Origin: Porphyromonadaceae bacterium UBA7180
Lineage (GTDB): Bacteria > Bacteroidota > Bacteroidia > Bacteroidales > Muribaculaceae
Direction of reading: 5' to 3'
Assembly: GCA_002491165.1 (NCBI GenBank)
Contig: DKVK01000080.1
Span: forward strand, 1 to 5,165
DNA length: 5,165 bases
Below the pieces are notes generated by a model. It did not search any database and was not told where the DNA came from. It worked only from the letters and a program-made list of their open reading frames with translations. The position numbers and the translations under genes were made by a program. Below, piece after piece: positions 1-5,165 of this stretch. Positions within the stretch are counted from its first letter, which is position 1; the number at the start of each line of letters is the position of its first letter.

Positions 1-426
1 GTTGTAACCACCCTGGCGGTTGTTATAGCCACCCTGGCGGTTCTGGTTATAACCTCCCGGCCGGTGGTTGTTGTAGCCTCCCTGGCGGTTCTGGTTGTTG
101 TAGCCGGGGTTCTGCTGCGGCTGCTGTTCCCCTTCGGCGGCCTGGCCTTCGGCGTTCTGGTTGTTGTAACGCTGGTATCCGCCCTGGTTGTTGTCATACT
201 GGGGCCGCTGGTAGGAGTCGCGGTTCTGGTAGTTGCGGTTCTGGTATCCCTGGTTGGGATTGTAGCGGGGGCGGGGCTGGTACGAGGGTTTGTAGCCGGT
301 GCCGTCGCCGGGATAATTTACTTTCTCATAGCGGTTTTCGCCACCTTCCTTGCGCTGCTCGTCGTTCTGGGCAGGGGGAATGATGGCGCCGATGCGTGGT
401 CTCTTGGGTTTTTTCTCAGATTCCAT
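1..426 (-). CDS. Partial gene: disordered N-terminus, probably of an S4-type 23S rRNA pseudouridine synthase
   Basis: The minus strand is open from an ATG at 426 to the window edge (142 codons, no stop), so only the N-terminus is present. The protein starts MESEKKPKRPRIGAIIPP, basic and proline-rich. It then becomes strongly hydrophilic, dominated by Tyr, Asn, Gln, Gly and Arg, with recurring NQNRQGGYN and NNRQGGYN units near residues 110-142. There is no signal peptide, membrane segment or folded domain in the visible part. In Bacteroidales, RluB-like pseudouridine synthases commonly carry such a low-complexity extension ahead of their S4 and catalytic domains, and the KRPRIG start fits. This is family recall; the catalytic part lies outside the window. 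Another RNA-binding protein with a disordered N-terminus is possible. The frame stays open upstream of 426 to a TAA near 497-499, but without an ATG, GTG or TTG, so 426 is the only usable start. The plus-strand valine/leucine-rich frame over the same bases is its antisense shadow. Confidence 0.72.
   Translation of the reverse strand, partial: MESEKKPKRPRIGAIIPPAQNDEQRKEGGENRYEKVNYPGDGTGYKPSYQPRPRYNPNQGYQNRNYQNRDSYQRPQYDNNQGGYQRYNNQNAEGQAAEGEQQPQQNPGYNNQNRQGGYNNHRPGGYNQNRQGGYNNRQGGYN
11..96 (-). repeat. Degenerate in-frame tandem repeat encoding QGGYN units
   Basis: The plus-strand string CCCTGGCGGTT occurs at 11-21, 32-42 and 80-90. A longer form, CCCTGGCGGTTCTGGTT, is identical at 32-48 and 80-96. 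Spacings are 21 and 48 bp, both multiples of three, so copy-number change would keep the reading frame. On the coding (minus) strand these encode (N)RQGGYN-type units of the disordered N-terminus. The repeat probably continues past the left edge, because the window begins inside another GGYN unit. Confidence 0.75.
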
Positions 427-566
427 GTGTTCAAAATAAGTTTTTTTGCGCTCCGTGGCATCGCTGTCACGGTGCGGGATGCGTGTTGATTGGGTTTAAA
501 CTTTTAGTACTTTTTATTAACAGACATGGACGGTTGTTGGTTTGTCGCCAATGGAGTTTGACCTTT

Positions 567-674
567 TTAATCTTTTTGAATCGCCCGATGTGCTGTCGTT
601 TGCAATGCAAGATAAATGTTGAGGTTTCTCTTGGTATTCCGGTCCCCGGGGTTGCGCTCCACATCCCGAACCAT
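567..674 (-). CDS. Possible small ORF, 35 codons, unknown function
   Basis: An ATG at 674 opens a 35-residue frame ending with TAA at 567-569. It starts about 40 nt downstream of the expected start site of the consensus promoter at 722-753, and an A-rich GAGAAAATGG surrounds the start, as is usual for Bacteroidota. The peptide begins MVRDVERNPGDR and ends TTAHRAIQKD; it is charged and could form helices. The same frame continues upstream without a stop to a TTG at 752, but that start would precede the promoter. I do not recognise the product. It may be a leader peptide or a chance frame within the long 5' leader of the gene at 426. Confidence 0.25.
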   Translation of the reverse strand: MVRDVERNPGDRNTKRNLNIYLALQTTAHRAIQKD

Positions 675-721
675 TTTCTCACGAATTTCGGCGAAGCGGC
701 CTCTGAGACCAAAAGACGCTG

Positions 722-753
722 CAAATTTAGCACTTTTATTTTTCAATCGCAAA
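722..753 (-). promoter_or_regulatory. Consensus Bacteroidota housekeeping promoter, firing leftward
   Basis: Read on the minus strand, TTTG (753-750) is followed by 20 nt and then TAAATTTG (729-722). This is an exact match to the primary-sigma promoter pattern of Bacteroides and relatives (TTTG, 19-21 nt, TAnnTTTG). Transcription should begin near 714-717 and run toward the gene starting at 426, giving a leader of about 290 nt that contains the 35-codon ORF. Both boxes sit in a repeated GCAAATTT string (721-728 and 749-756). Confidence 0.75.
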
Positions 754-858
754 TTTGGCGGCTTAAAAATGAAAAAGCAGCATCCTTTCTTGGCCGGAGA
801 GCTATTTTTTATTAACTTCGCACCGGGTTACGGGAAACAAAACCCTGCCACATACGGT

Positions 859-883
859 TTAGACAATAGAGTAGATTAGACAA
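859..883 (+). repeat. Short direct repeat just upstream of pfkA
   Basis: TTAGACAA occurs at 859-866 and again at 876-883, 17 bp apart start to start, ending 18 bp before the pfkA ATG. It could be a paired protein-binding site or a coincidence in an AT-rich stretch. No regulator is implied by the sequence itself. Confidence 0.3.
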
Positions 884-901
884 CAGTATAAATTCTTCAA
901 C

Positions 902-1882
902 ATGTCAGAAATCAAATCCATAGGTATCCTCACCTCGGGGGGCGACGCCCCGGGCATGAACGCGGCCATACGCGCCGTGACGCGCAGTGCAATCTTCGCC
1001 GGTTTCCGGGTATTCGGCATCTACCGCGGCTATCGCGGGCTCATCACCGACGAGATAGAAGAGTTCTCCACACAGAACGTCAGCAACATCATACAGCGGG
1101 GAGGCACCATCCTCAAGACCGCCCGCTGCAAGGAGTTCGAGACCGCCGAAGGGCGCCAGTGCGCCTATGACGTGCTACGTCGCCACGAAATAGACGCCCT
1201 CGTGGTCATCGGCGGTGACGGCTCACTCACCGGCGCGCGTATCTTCGGCAACGAATACCAGTTCCCCATCATCGGGCTCCCCGGCACCATCGACAACGAC
1301 CTCTACGGCACCGACTCCACCATAGGCTACGACACTGCCCTGAACACCATCATGGAGTGCGTGGACAAGATACGCGACACCGCCACCAGCCACGAGCGCC
1401 TCTTCTTCATAGAAGTGATGGGGCGCGACGCCGGCTTCCTGGCCCTCAACGGCGCCATAGCCAGCGGCGCCGAAGCCGCCATCATCCCGGAAATCTCCAC
1501 GCAGGTGGACCAGCTGTCGGAACTCATCGAGAACGGTTTCCGCAAGTCCAAGAACTCGTCGATAGTGCTTGTTGCCGAAAGTCCCGTCACCGGCGGCGCC
1601 ATGGGTCTGGCACAGCGCGTCAAGGAGGAATATCCGGCCTACGATGTTCGCGTCACTATCCTGGGGCACCTGCAGCGCGGCGGCTCGCCGACGGCCTTCG
1701 ACCGCATAATAGCCTCCCGCATGGGAGCCGCAGCTGTCGACGCTCTGCTCGACGACCAGCGCAACGTCATGATAGGTATCAAGAACGACGAGATAGTCTA
1801 CGTCCCCTTCACCAAGGCCATCAAGAACGACAAGCCCATCAACCCCGAGCTGGTCAACACCCTGCGCCGCCTCAGCATCTGA
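902..1882 (+). CDS. pfkA: ATP-dependent 6-phosphofructokinase
   Basis: This 326-residue cytoplasmic enzyme phosphorylates fructose 6-phosphate to fructose 1,6-bisphosphate, the committed step of glycolysis. Length and motifs match the short bacterial PFK-A family, usually a homotetramer. The nucleotide loop LTSGGDAPGMNAA spans residues 10-22, GGDGS is at 104-108 and PGTIDND at 127-133, with Asp131 as catalytic base. Gly107 and Gly128 are the residues expected for ATP use; pyrophosphate-dependent enzymes typically have Asp and Lys there. Sugar-phosphate contacts are all present: Arg166, EVMGR 171-175, Glu226, Arg250, and His256 and Arg259 in GHLQRGG. Hand alignment to E. coli PfkA keeps the effector-site residues Arg24, Arg28, Arg158, Glu191, Lys215 and Lys217, but places Thr57 at E. 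coli Arg54 and Ser219 at His215. The ATG is chosen because the family start motif follows at once; no Shine-Dalgarno is seen. The gene stands alone and ends at a strong hairpin. Confidence 0.97.
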   Translation: MSEIKSIGILTSGGDAPGMNAAIRAVTRSAIFAGFRVFGIYRGYRGLITDEIEEFSTQNVSNIIQRGGTILKTARCKEFETAEGRQCAYDVLRRHEIDALVVIGGDGSLTGARIFGNEYQFPIIGLPGTIDNDLYGTDSTIGYDTALNTIMECVDKIRDTATSHERLFFIEVMGRDAGFLALNGAIASGAEAAIIPEISTQVDQLSELIENGFRKSKNSSIVLVAESPVTGGAMGLAQRVKEEYPAYDVRVTILGHLQRGGSPTAFDRIIASRMGAAAVDALLDDQRNVMIGIKNDEIVYVPFTKAIKNDKPINPELVNTLRRLSI

Positions 1883-1905
1883 GCAAAACCGAAATCCCTT
1901 AACAC

Positions 1906-1945
1906 AGAACACAGGCCGGAGCCCGAAAGCCCCGGCCTGTGTTCT
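1906..1945. terminator. Symmetric hairpin between convergent pfkA and MFS genes, probable bidirectional terminator
   Basis: A perfect 14-bp inverted repeat, AGAACACAGGCCGG (1906-1919) and CCGGCCTGTGTTCT (1932-1945), encloses 12 bases, two of which can extend the stem. It lies 23 nt after the pfkA stop and 31 nt after the stop of the opposing gene. Flanking T-tracts are poor (ATATT on the plus side, GTGTTAAGG on the minus side), so it is not a classic T-rich intrinsic terminator. Position and strength still make termination or 3'-end protection for both transcripts the likely role. Confidence 0.75.
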
Positions 1946-1976
1946 ATATTGGCGGAAAGTGGGTCGACGGTGTATT

Positions 1977-3275
1977 TCACTCCTCTTTTGTGTCCACGTA
2001 GAAGACGAAGTTGTGGTGGTTGAAGGCGGCTATTGCTGCGACAACAATTAGGATTCCGGCACTCAGCCAGAAGGTGAAAGTGTGGCCCGAGGCGTGGAAA
2101 ACGTCCTTAAGCCCGGTGAAGAAGAGCGGCGTTACGGCCGTGCCCAGATAGTTGGCGGTCATTATGAAGGAGATGATGCGTGTGGCCTGGTCGGAGGTTG
2201 GGGCCAGCAGTGATGCTTTGTTGTAGAATATAGGCTGCAGCATACCGTAGCCGAACCCCACTGCCACCACTGCCAGGAGGTAAAGCCACAGTGTATGGGA
2301 AACGGCGATGACCAGGAGTCCTCCTGTCATCAGGGCCATGCACACCGGTGTAGTGGCGTTGCGCAACAGGCGCACGCCGGGCGAAAGCAGGAATCCGGCA
2401 AGTGTCACGAAGAGGAAAAATACCGACATTAAGGTGCCGGTGTCGGAATCCGGCATCTTGTATTCCTGCATCAGGAAGGGCATGTAATAAGAGACGGTGA
2501 TGGAGCAGATGGTGATGGCGAAATAGAATCCCATGATACCCCATACGGCGCGGCGGCGAGTGGAGGCCGAGGCGCGGGCCTTCTGCAGGGGCGTGCGTGC
2601 CGTGATGCCGGTTTGCGGAGCCGTAGTGCCGGCAGTTTGGGACGGAGAGGCCGGATGAGGCGCCACCGGCGCGAGGACGTTCCCTTTGGCAGTGCGTTTC
2701 AGGTATTTGTCGGTGAGGAAGGGAGCCAGCAGCAGCGGGATTACGGGCATGAGGTACACCACGAAGGGGAGATGCCAGTCGCGGCCTGAAATCCATCCTA
2801 CCAGCAGTGTGCAGAATATCAGCGAGAAGTTGGCGATACCGGATTTAATACCCATCTGCTGCATCCGTTGCGGCCCGGAGAAGAAGTCGGCTATCACACC
2901 GGCAGCCAGCGGTATCACAAGGCCGCATCCCACTCCTATGAAGCAGCTGATTATGATAAGCGAGACCATGGAGCGTGCCAGGAAACAGGCTATGCCGCTG
3001 AGCAGGAATATGGCCATGCCCAGATATATCAGCCCCATCTTGGAGCGGCTCATGGAGAGTTTTCCTGAGAGCAGGATGAAGGGGATGATGACGAAGTTGG
3101 GGAGCACCGACAGCAGTTGTATCTCCAGATGTGTGGCGTGCGGGAATATGATGTCGAGATTGCTCATCACCGGGGTAATGGCAAGCCCGGGAAGGTCCAC
3201 CACCAGGGAGATGGACCAGATGGCTATGAGGGTGAGCAGAGATATGGAGCCCTTGCCGGTATAGATGCTTTTCAT
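1977..3275 (-). CDS. MFS transporter, substrate unknown
   Basis: The 432-residue inner-membrane protein has about 12 hydrophobic segments in two halves of six, typical of the major facilitator superfamily. Segment 1 covers about residues 11-36 and segment 2 about 50-70. The loop after segment 2, GKLSMSRSKMGLI (71-83), is a degenerate MFS motif A (canonical GxLaDrxGrr). Segment 4 holds GVGCGLVIPLAAGVIADFF (114-132), resembling small-molecule exporters. A Pro/Ala/Thr-rich basic loop (about 189-243) joins the halves; segment 7 begins near 244. The ATG at 3275 is preferred because the longer in-frame start at 3407 overlaps the upstream antiporter gene and would run through the hairpin at 3314-3354, adding 44 residues with no transporter character. 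It lies 100 bp downstream of the antiporter gene, same strand. Nothing visible identifies the substrate; efflux is a guess from the general MFS fold. Confidence 0.9.
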   Translation of the reverse strand: MKSIYTGKGSISLLTLIAIWSISLVVDLPGLAITPVMSNLDIIFPHATHLEIQLLSVLPNFVIIPFILLSGKLSMSRSKMGLIYLGMAIFLLSGIACFLARSMVSLIIISCFIGVGCGLVIPLAAGVIADFFSGPQRMQQMGIKSGIANFSLIFCTLLVGWISGRDWHLPFVVYLMPVIPLLLAPFLTDKYLKRTAKGNVLAPVAPHPASPSQTAGTTAPQTGITARTPLQKARASASTRRRAVWGIMGFYFAITICSITVSYYMPFLMQEYKMPDSDTGTLMSVFFLFVTLAGFLLSPGVRLLRNATTPVCMALMTGGLLVIAVSHTLWLYLLAVVAVGFGYGMLQPIFYNKASLLAPTSDQATRIISFIMTANYLGTAVTPLFFTGLKDVFHASGHTFTFWLSAGILIVVAAIAAFNHHNFVFYVDTKEE

Positions 3276-3313
3276 AATCGGGATGTATAAAGGGTGGAGT
3301 GGTTGAGAAAATG

Positions 3314-3354
3314 TGAGGTCTGCGGCGGGATTGACGCCGCTACCGCAGACCTCA
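3314..3354 (-). terminator. Hairpin with T-tract after the antiporter gene, probable intrinsic terminator
   Basis: Read on the minus strand, TGAGGTCTGCGG (3354-3343) pairs perfectly with CCGCAGACCTCA (3325-3314). The intervening 17 bases can form extra G-C pairs. The stem is followed by CATTTTCTC, a short T-rich tract. It begins 21 nt after the antiporter stop and ends 38 nt before the MFS start, so it should end or attenuate antiporter transcription before the MFS gene. Confidence 0.7.
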
Positions 3355-3375
3355 TGCTGTTGAAGGATATTGATA

Positions 3376-5082
3376 CTAAGAATTTTCATTTCCGGGGTTT
3401 TGCTCACCGCCGGCTTTCTTTTCCAGGTCGTCGAGTTCCTGCTTCATGTCCCGGACATCGTGATAGGTATCCATCACGGCCTCGCGGGTAGAGATTTCAT
3501 CCTCCACTTCGCGGTCCACGCGCTGCTTGGCGGCGGCCACTTCTTGGGCAGAAGGCACATAACCTTCGGGCCATTGCGACACTTGCGAGGGACGGCGGTT
3601 CTCAATCTGCCAGTCGAAGGGATAGAAGTTGTTGTCGGGGTCTCTCCACGACGGTTTGCGCAGGGCGTACACTACCAGGGGCACGCAGAAGAAGAAGAGC
3701 ACGCCGACTACCAGGATGGTGACGTAAGTGGCGGGGCTGCCGGTGTTGATCTGCGATGGCGGCACGAAGCTGATGAAAGCGGCTGCGGCCACGCCGGCTA
3801 TGCCGAGGATACCGATGAGCCATTCCACGAACTTGCCGCCGGGAATGCGGAAACCGCGTTTCTTGTTGGGGGCGGTGCGGCGCAGGCGCAGGAAGGCTAT
3901 GTAGATCATCACTACCAGTATGAGATAGATGATGGTGGACATCTGCGAGAGAATCTGATAGGCCGACTCTACCGAGGGAAGCACTACCAGGGCCAGTGAA
4001 AGCACGGTTACGAAGATACCCTGTATCCAAAGGATGTTGGTGTCGATGCCGTTCCTGTTGGTCTTCTGGAGGGCACGGGGGAGGTATCCGCTTTCGCCCA
4101 CGGCTACAAGGCCGGTGGCAGGACCGGTGACGATTACCGATACCTGGCCGATGACACCGTAAGCTATCAGCACGGCTACAACGTTACCCAGCCACGGAGC
4201 ATGGATGGCGGCGAAAAGGTCATGGTAGGCCACAAGCAGAGAAGCCAGCAGGTTGATGTCCTTGGCGGGCACCACGAAGCCGATGGCCAGGGTGCCGAAG
4301 ATGAAGATGGCCACGATTATCAGGGCGGCGATGAAGGTGGCACGCGGATAGTCGCGGGCAGGGTTCTTCATCTGGTTCACGTGCACGGCGTTCATCTCCA
4401 TGCCTCCGTAGAAGAGGAAGATGCTGGCCGCCAGCACTATGGTGCTGAACTGCGAGAAGTCGGGGAAGAAGGGGACGTGCGAAAGCTCTATCTTGTCGCC
4501 CAGGCATACGTAAACTATGCCCAGTATGATAAGTATGGCACCCGGGATGATGGTGCCGAAAAGGCCGCCGGTCTGGCTCACGAAATTGGCCTTCTTCATT
4601 CCGCGGAAGGCGTTGAAAGTGGCGAACCAGTAGATTCCCAGCACTATTATGATGGTGTAAAGCTTGTTGGCGGCCAGTCTGGAGTCGAACGCCTCGGGCC
4701 AGAAGATGTAGGCCAGCGAAACGGCGCCGAACATCAGCACGGCGGGGAACCAGATGACCAGGCACTGCCATTCGAGATACATGCCTGTCCAGCCCCAGCG
4801 CGGGCCGAAGGCTTCGGAAATCCAGCGGTACAGACCGCCTGAATGGGTATATGTAGACGCCAGCTCGGCGCATACAAGCGAGAAGGGGATAAGGAATACG
4901 ATGGTGGCCAGCAGATACCAGAAAACTGACTGGACTCCATACTCGGCCTGGGACGCGAGTCCGCGGAGGCTGAGCACTGTCGTAACGATCATCAGCGTCA
5001 TGCCGACGGTCGTGATGGCCGCTTTGGCTCCCGTTTTCTTAGGGGCGGCGGTCGTGGTGGTCGTGGAATTGGAAGCGCTCAT
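3376..5082 (-). CDS. gadC: GadC-like glutamate/GABA antiporter, APC superfamily
   Basis: The 568-residue inner-membrane protein has about 12 hydrophobic segments from residue 23 to 475. It shares landmarks with E. coli GadC: FGPRWGW (92-98), FFPDFS (205-210), a Gly-rich segment ending GGME (226-229) followed by HVNQMKNPARDYP (234-246), VVPAKDINL (270-278), TGPATG (319-324) and FRIPGGK (411-417). GadC imports glutamate and exports the GABA made by glutamate decarboxylase, removing a cytoplasmic proton; in gut Bacteroides it belongs to acid tolerance and GABA release. Function here is inferred from similarity; another amino-acid exchange is possible. The N-terminus is a threonine-rich soluble stretch (about 1-20). 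The cytoplasmic tail (about 476-568) is much longer than the roughly 35-residue plug of E. coli GadC, with a charged, probably helical part from about 515 to 558. The ATG at 5082 is the first in the frame. No decarboxylase gene lies within the window. Confidence 0.88.
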   Translation of the reverse strand: MSASNSTTTTTAAPKKTGAKAAITTVGMTLMIVTTVLSLRGLASQAEYGVQSVFWYLLATIVFLIPFSLVCAELASTYTHSGGLYRWISEAFGPRWGWTGMYLEWQCLVIWFPAVLMFGAVSLAYIFWPEAFDSRLAANKLYTIIIVLGIYWFATFNAFRGMKKANFVSQTGGLFGTIIPGAILIILGIVYVCLGDKIELSHVPFFPDFSQFSTIVLAASIFLFYGGMEMNAVHVNQMKNPARDYPRATFIAALIIVAIFIFGTLAIGFVVPAKDINLLASLLVAYHDLFAAIHAPWLGNVVAVLIAYGVIGQVSVIVTGPATGLVAVGESGYLPRALQKTNRNGIDTNILWIQGIFVTVLSLALVVLPSVESAYQILSQMSTIIYLILVVMIYIAFLRLRRTAPNKKRGFRIPGGKFVEWLIGILGIAGVAAAAFISFVPPSQINTGSPATYVTILVVGVLFFFCVPLVVYALRKPSWRDPDNNFYPFDWQIENRRPSQVSQWPEGYVPSAQEVAAAKQRVDREVEDEISTREAVMDTYHDVRDMKQELDDLEKKAGGEQNPGNENS

Positions 5083-5165
5083 ACGATTGTGTGTTTTTAA
5101 TAGTATATTTTTCGGGATAAGTAAGTGTTCAAATTAAACATATATCAGAAACGCCGGCATTTTTG
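5083..5165 (-). other. Upstream region of the antiporter gene
   Basis: The 83 bases before the antiporter ATG are AT-rich, with an A-rich stretch immediately before the start, as expected for Bacteroidota genes. On the minus strand TTAATTTG (5137-5130) differs at one position from the TAnnTTTG box, but no TTTG lies 19-21 nt upstream of it, so I do not call a promoter. The window ends before an upstream gene can be seen. Confidence 0.4.

Larger units (their letters stand above)
427..901. other. Divergent intergenic region (475 bp) between the pseudouridine-synthase-like gene and pfkA
   Basis: No convincing full-length gene lies here. Frames of 60-140 codons exist on both strands, but they overlap each other, lack recognisable domains and have poor starts. 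What can be supported is a consensus Bacteroidota promoter firing leftward (722-753), a possible 35-codon ORF on its transcript (567-674) and an 8-bp direct repeat just before pfkA (859-883). AT-rich tracts lie at 441-447, 505-519, 564-580 and 731-743. I found no matching promoter for pfkA: neither TATTTTTT at 803-810 nor TATAAATT at 887-894 has a TTTG at the required distance. I see no tRNA or known riboswitch. Confidence 0.6.

Noticed and set aside
453..482. Two overlapping short inverted repeats (CCGTG/CACGG and GCATC/GATGC) that could be mutually exclusive hairpins upstream of the gene at 426
   Set aside because: Each stem is only 5 bp on the transcribed strand and no T-tract follows, so chance is a sufficient explanation without comparative data.
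64..489. Plus-strand 141-codon frame rich in Val, Leu and Ala, resembling a membrane protein
   Set aside because: It is antisense to the Tyr/Asn/Gly-rich minus-strand gene; the complement of such codons gives Val and Leu runs automatically.
467..733. Minus-strand 88-codon frame in the intergenic region
   Set aside because: Its GTG start lies upstream of the predicted transcription start of the consensus promoter, the composition is not protein-like, and it overlaps the better-placed 35-codon frame.
803..810. TATTTTTT as a possible -7 box for pfkA
   Set aside because: It matches 7 of 8 positions but has no TTTG at the required distance upstream.
396..879. Plus-strand frames of 139 and 87 codons before pfkA
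   Set aside because: They overlap each other, show no domain or composition typical of a protein, and run across the minus-strand promoter elements.
1223..1912. Long minus-strand frame opposite pfkA
   Set aside because: It is antisense to a strongly conserved enzyme gene and has no independent support.
2107..2796. Alternate minus-strand 229-codon frame inside the MFS gene
   Set aside because: It is an Arg/His/Pro/Gly-rich frame-shift shadow of the MFS coding frame, which has clear membrane segments.
3276..3407. Longer start for the MFS gene at 3407
   Set aside because: It would overlap the end of the antiporter gene and translate through the terminator-like hairpin, adding residues unlike a transporter N-terminus.
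5130..5137. Near-match to the -7 promoter box (TTAATTTG) before the antiporter gene
   Set aside because: No TTTG element occurs at 19-21 nt upstream, so the match is one box only in an AT-rich region.

Overview
The window looks like a chromosomal stretch from a Bacteroidales bacterium, possibly a gut Muribaculaceae-like member. Four things point there: a textbook Bacteroidota promoter (TTTG, 20 nt, TAAATTTG), no Shine-Dalgarno motifs before the genes, a GC-rich tyrosine/asparagine/glycine-rich low-complexity gene start of a kind common in this phylum, and a GadC-type antiporter and phosphofructokinase that read like Bacteroidales versions. The family assignment is inference from memory, not from a search.

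Layout from left to right. Positions 426 down to 1 (minus strand) hold the first 142 codons of a gene that runs off the left edge. It encodes a long disordered, repeat-bearing N-terminus, most likely that of an S4-domain 23S rRNA pseudouridine synthase. Positions 427-901 are a 475-base divergent intergenic region. It carries one very good minus-strand promoter (722-753) about 290 nt upstream of the leftmost gene, and a possible 35-codon ORF lies in the resulting leader. Positions 902-1882 (plus) encode ATP-dependent 6-phosphofructokinase (pfkA), which appears monocistronic. A strong symmetric hairpin at 1906-1945 separates it from the convergent MFS transporter gene (1977-3275, minus). Upstream of that, in the same direction, lies a GadC-like glutamate/GABA antiporter gene (3376-5082, minus), with a terminator-like hairpin (3314-3354) in the 100-bp gap between the two. 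The last 83 bases are the upstream region of the antiporter gene.

Functionally the window combines central glycolysis (pfkA), a probable rRNA modification enzyme and two inner-membrane transporters. Only the two transporter genes are arranged in a way that suggests linked expression, and the hairpin between them argues for at least partial uncoupling. No glutamate decarboxylase or glutaminase gene is inside the window; one could lie beyond the right edge. I see no mobile element, CRISPR array, tRNA or rRNA. I found no clear evidence of a new system. The most interesting points are the promoter and leader region, the disordered repeat-bearing N-terminus, the altered allosteric residues in PfkA and the long charged C-terminal tail of the antiporter.
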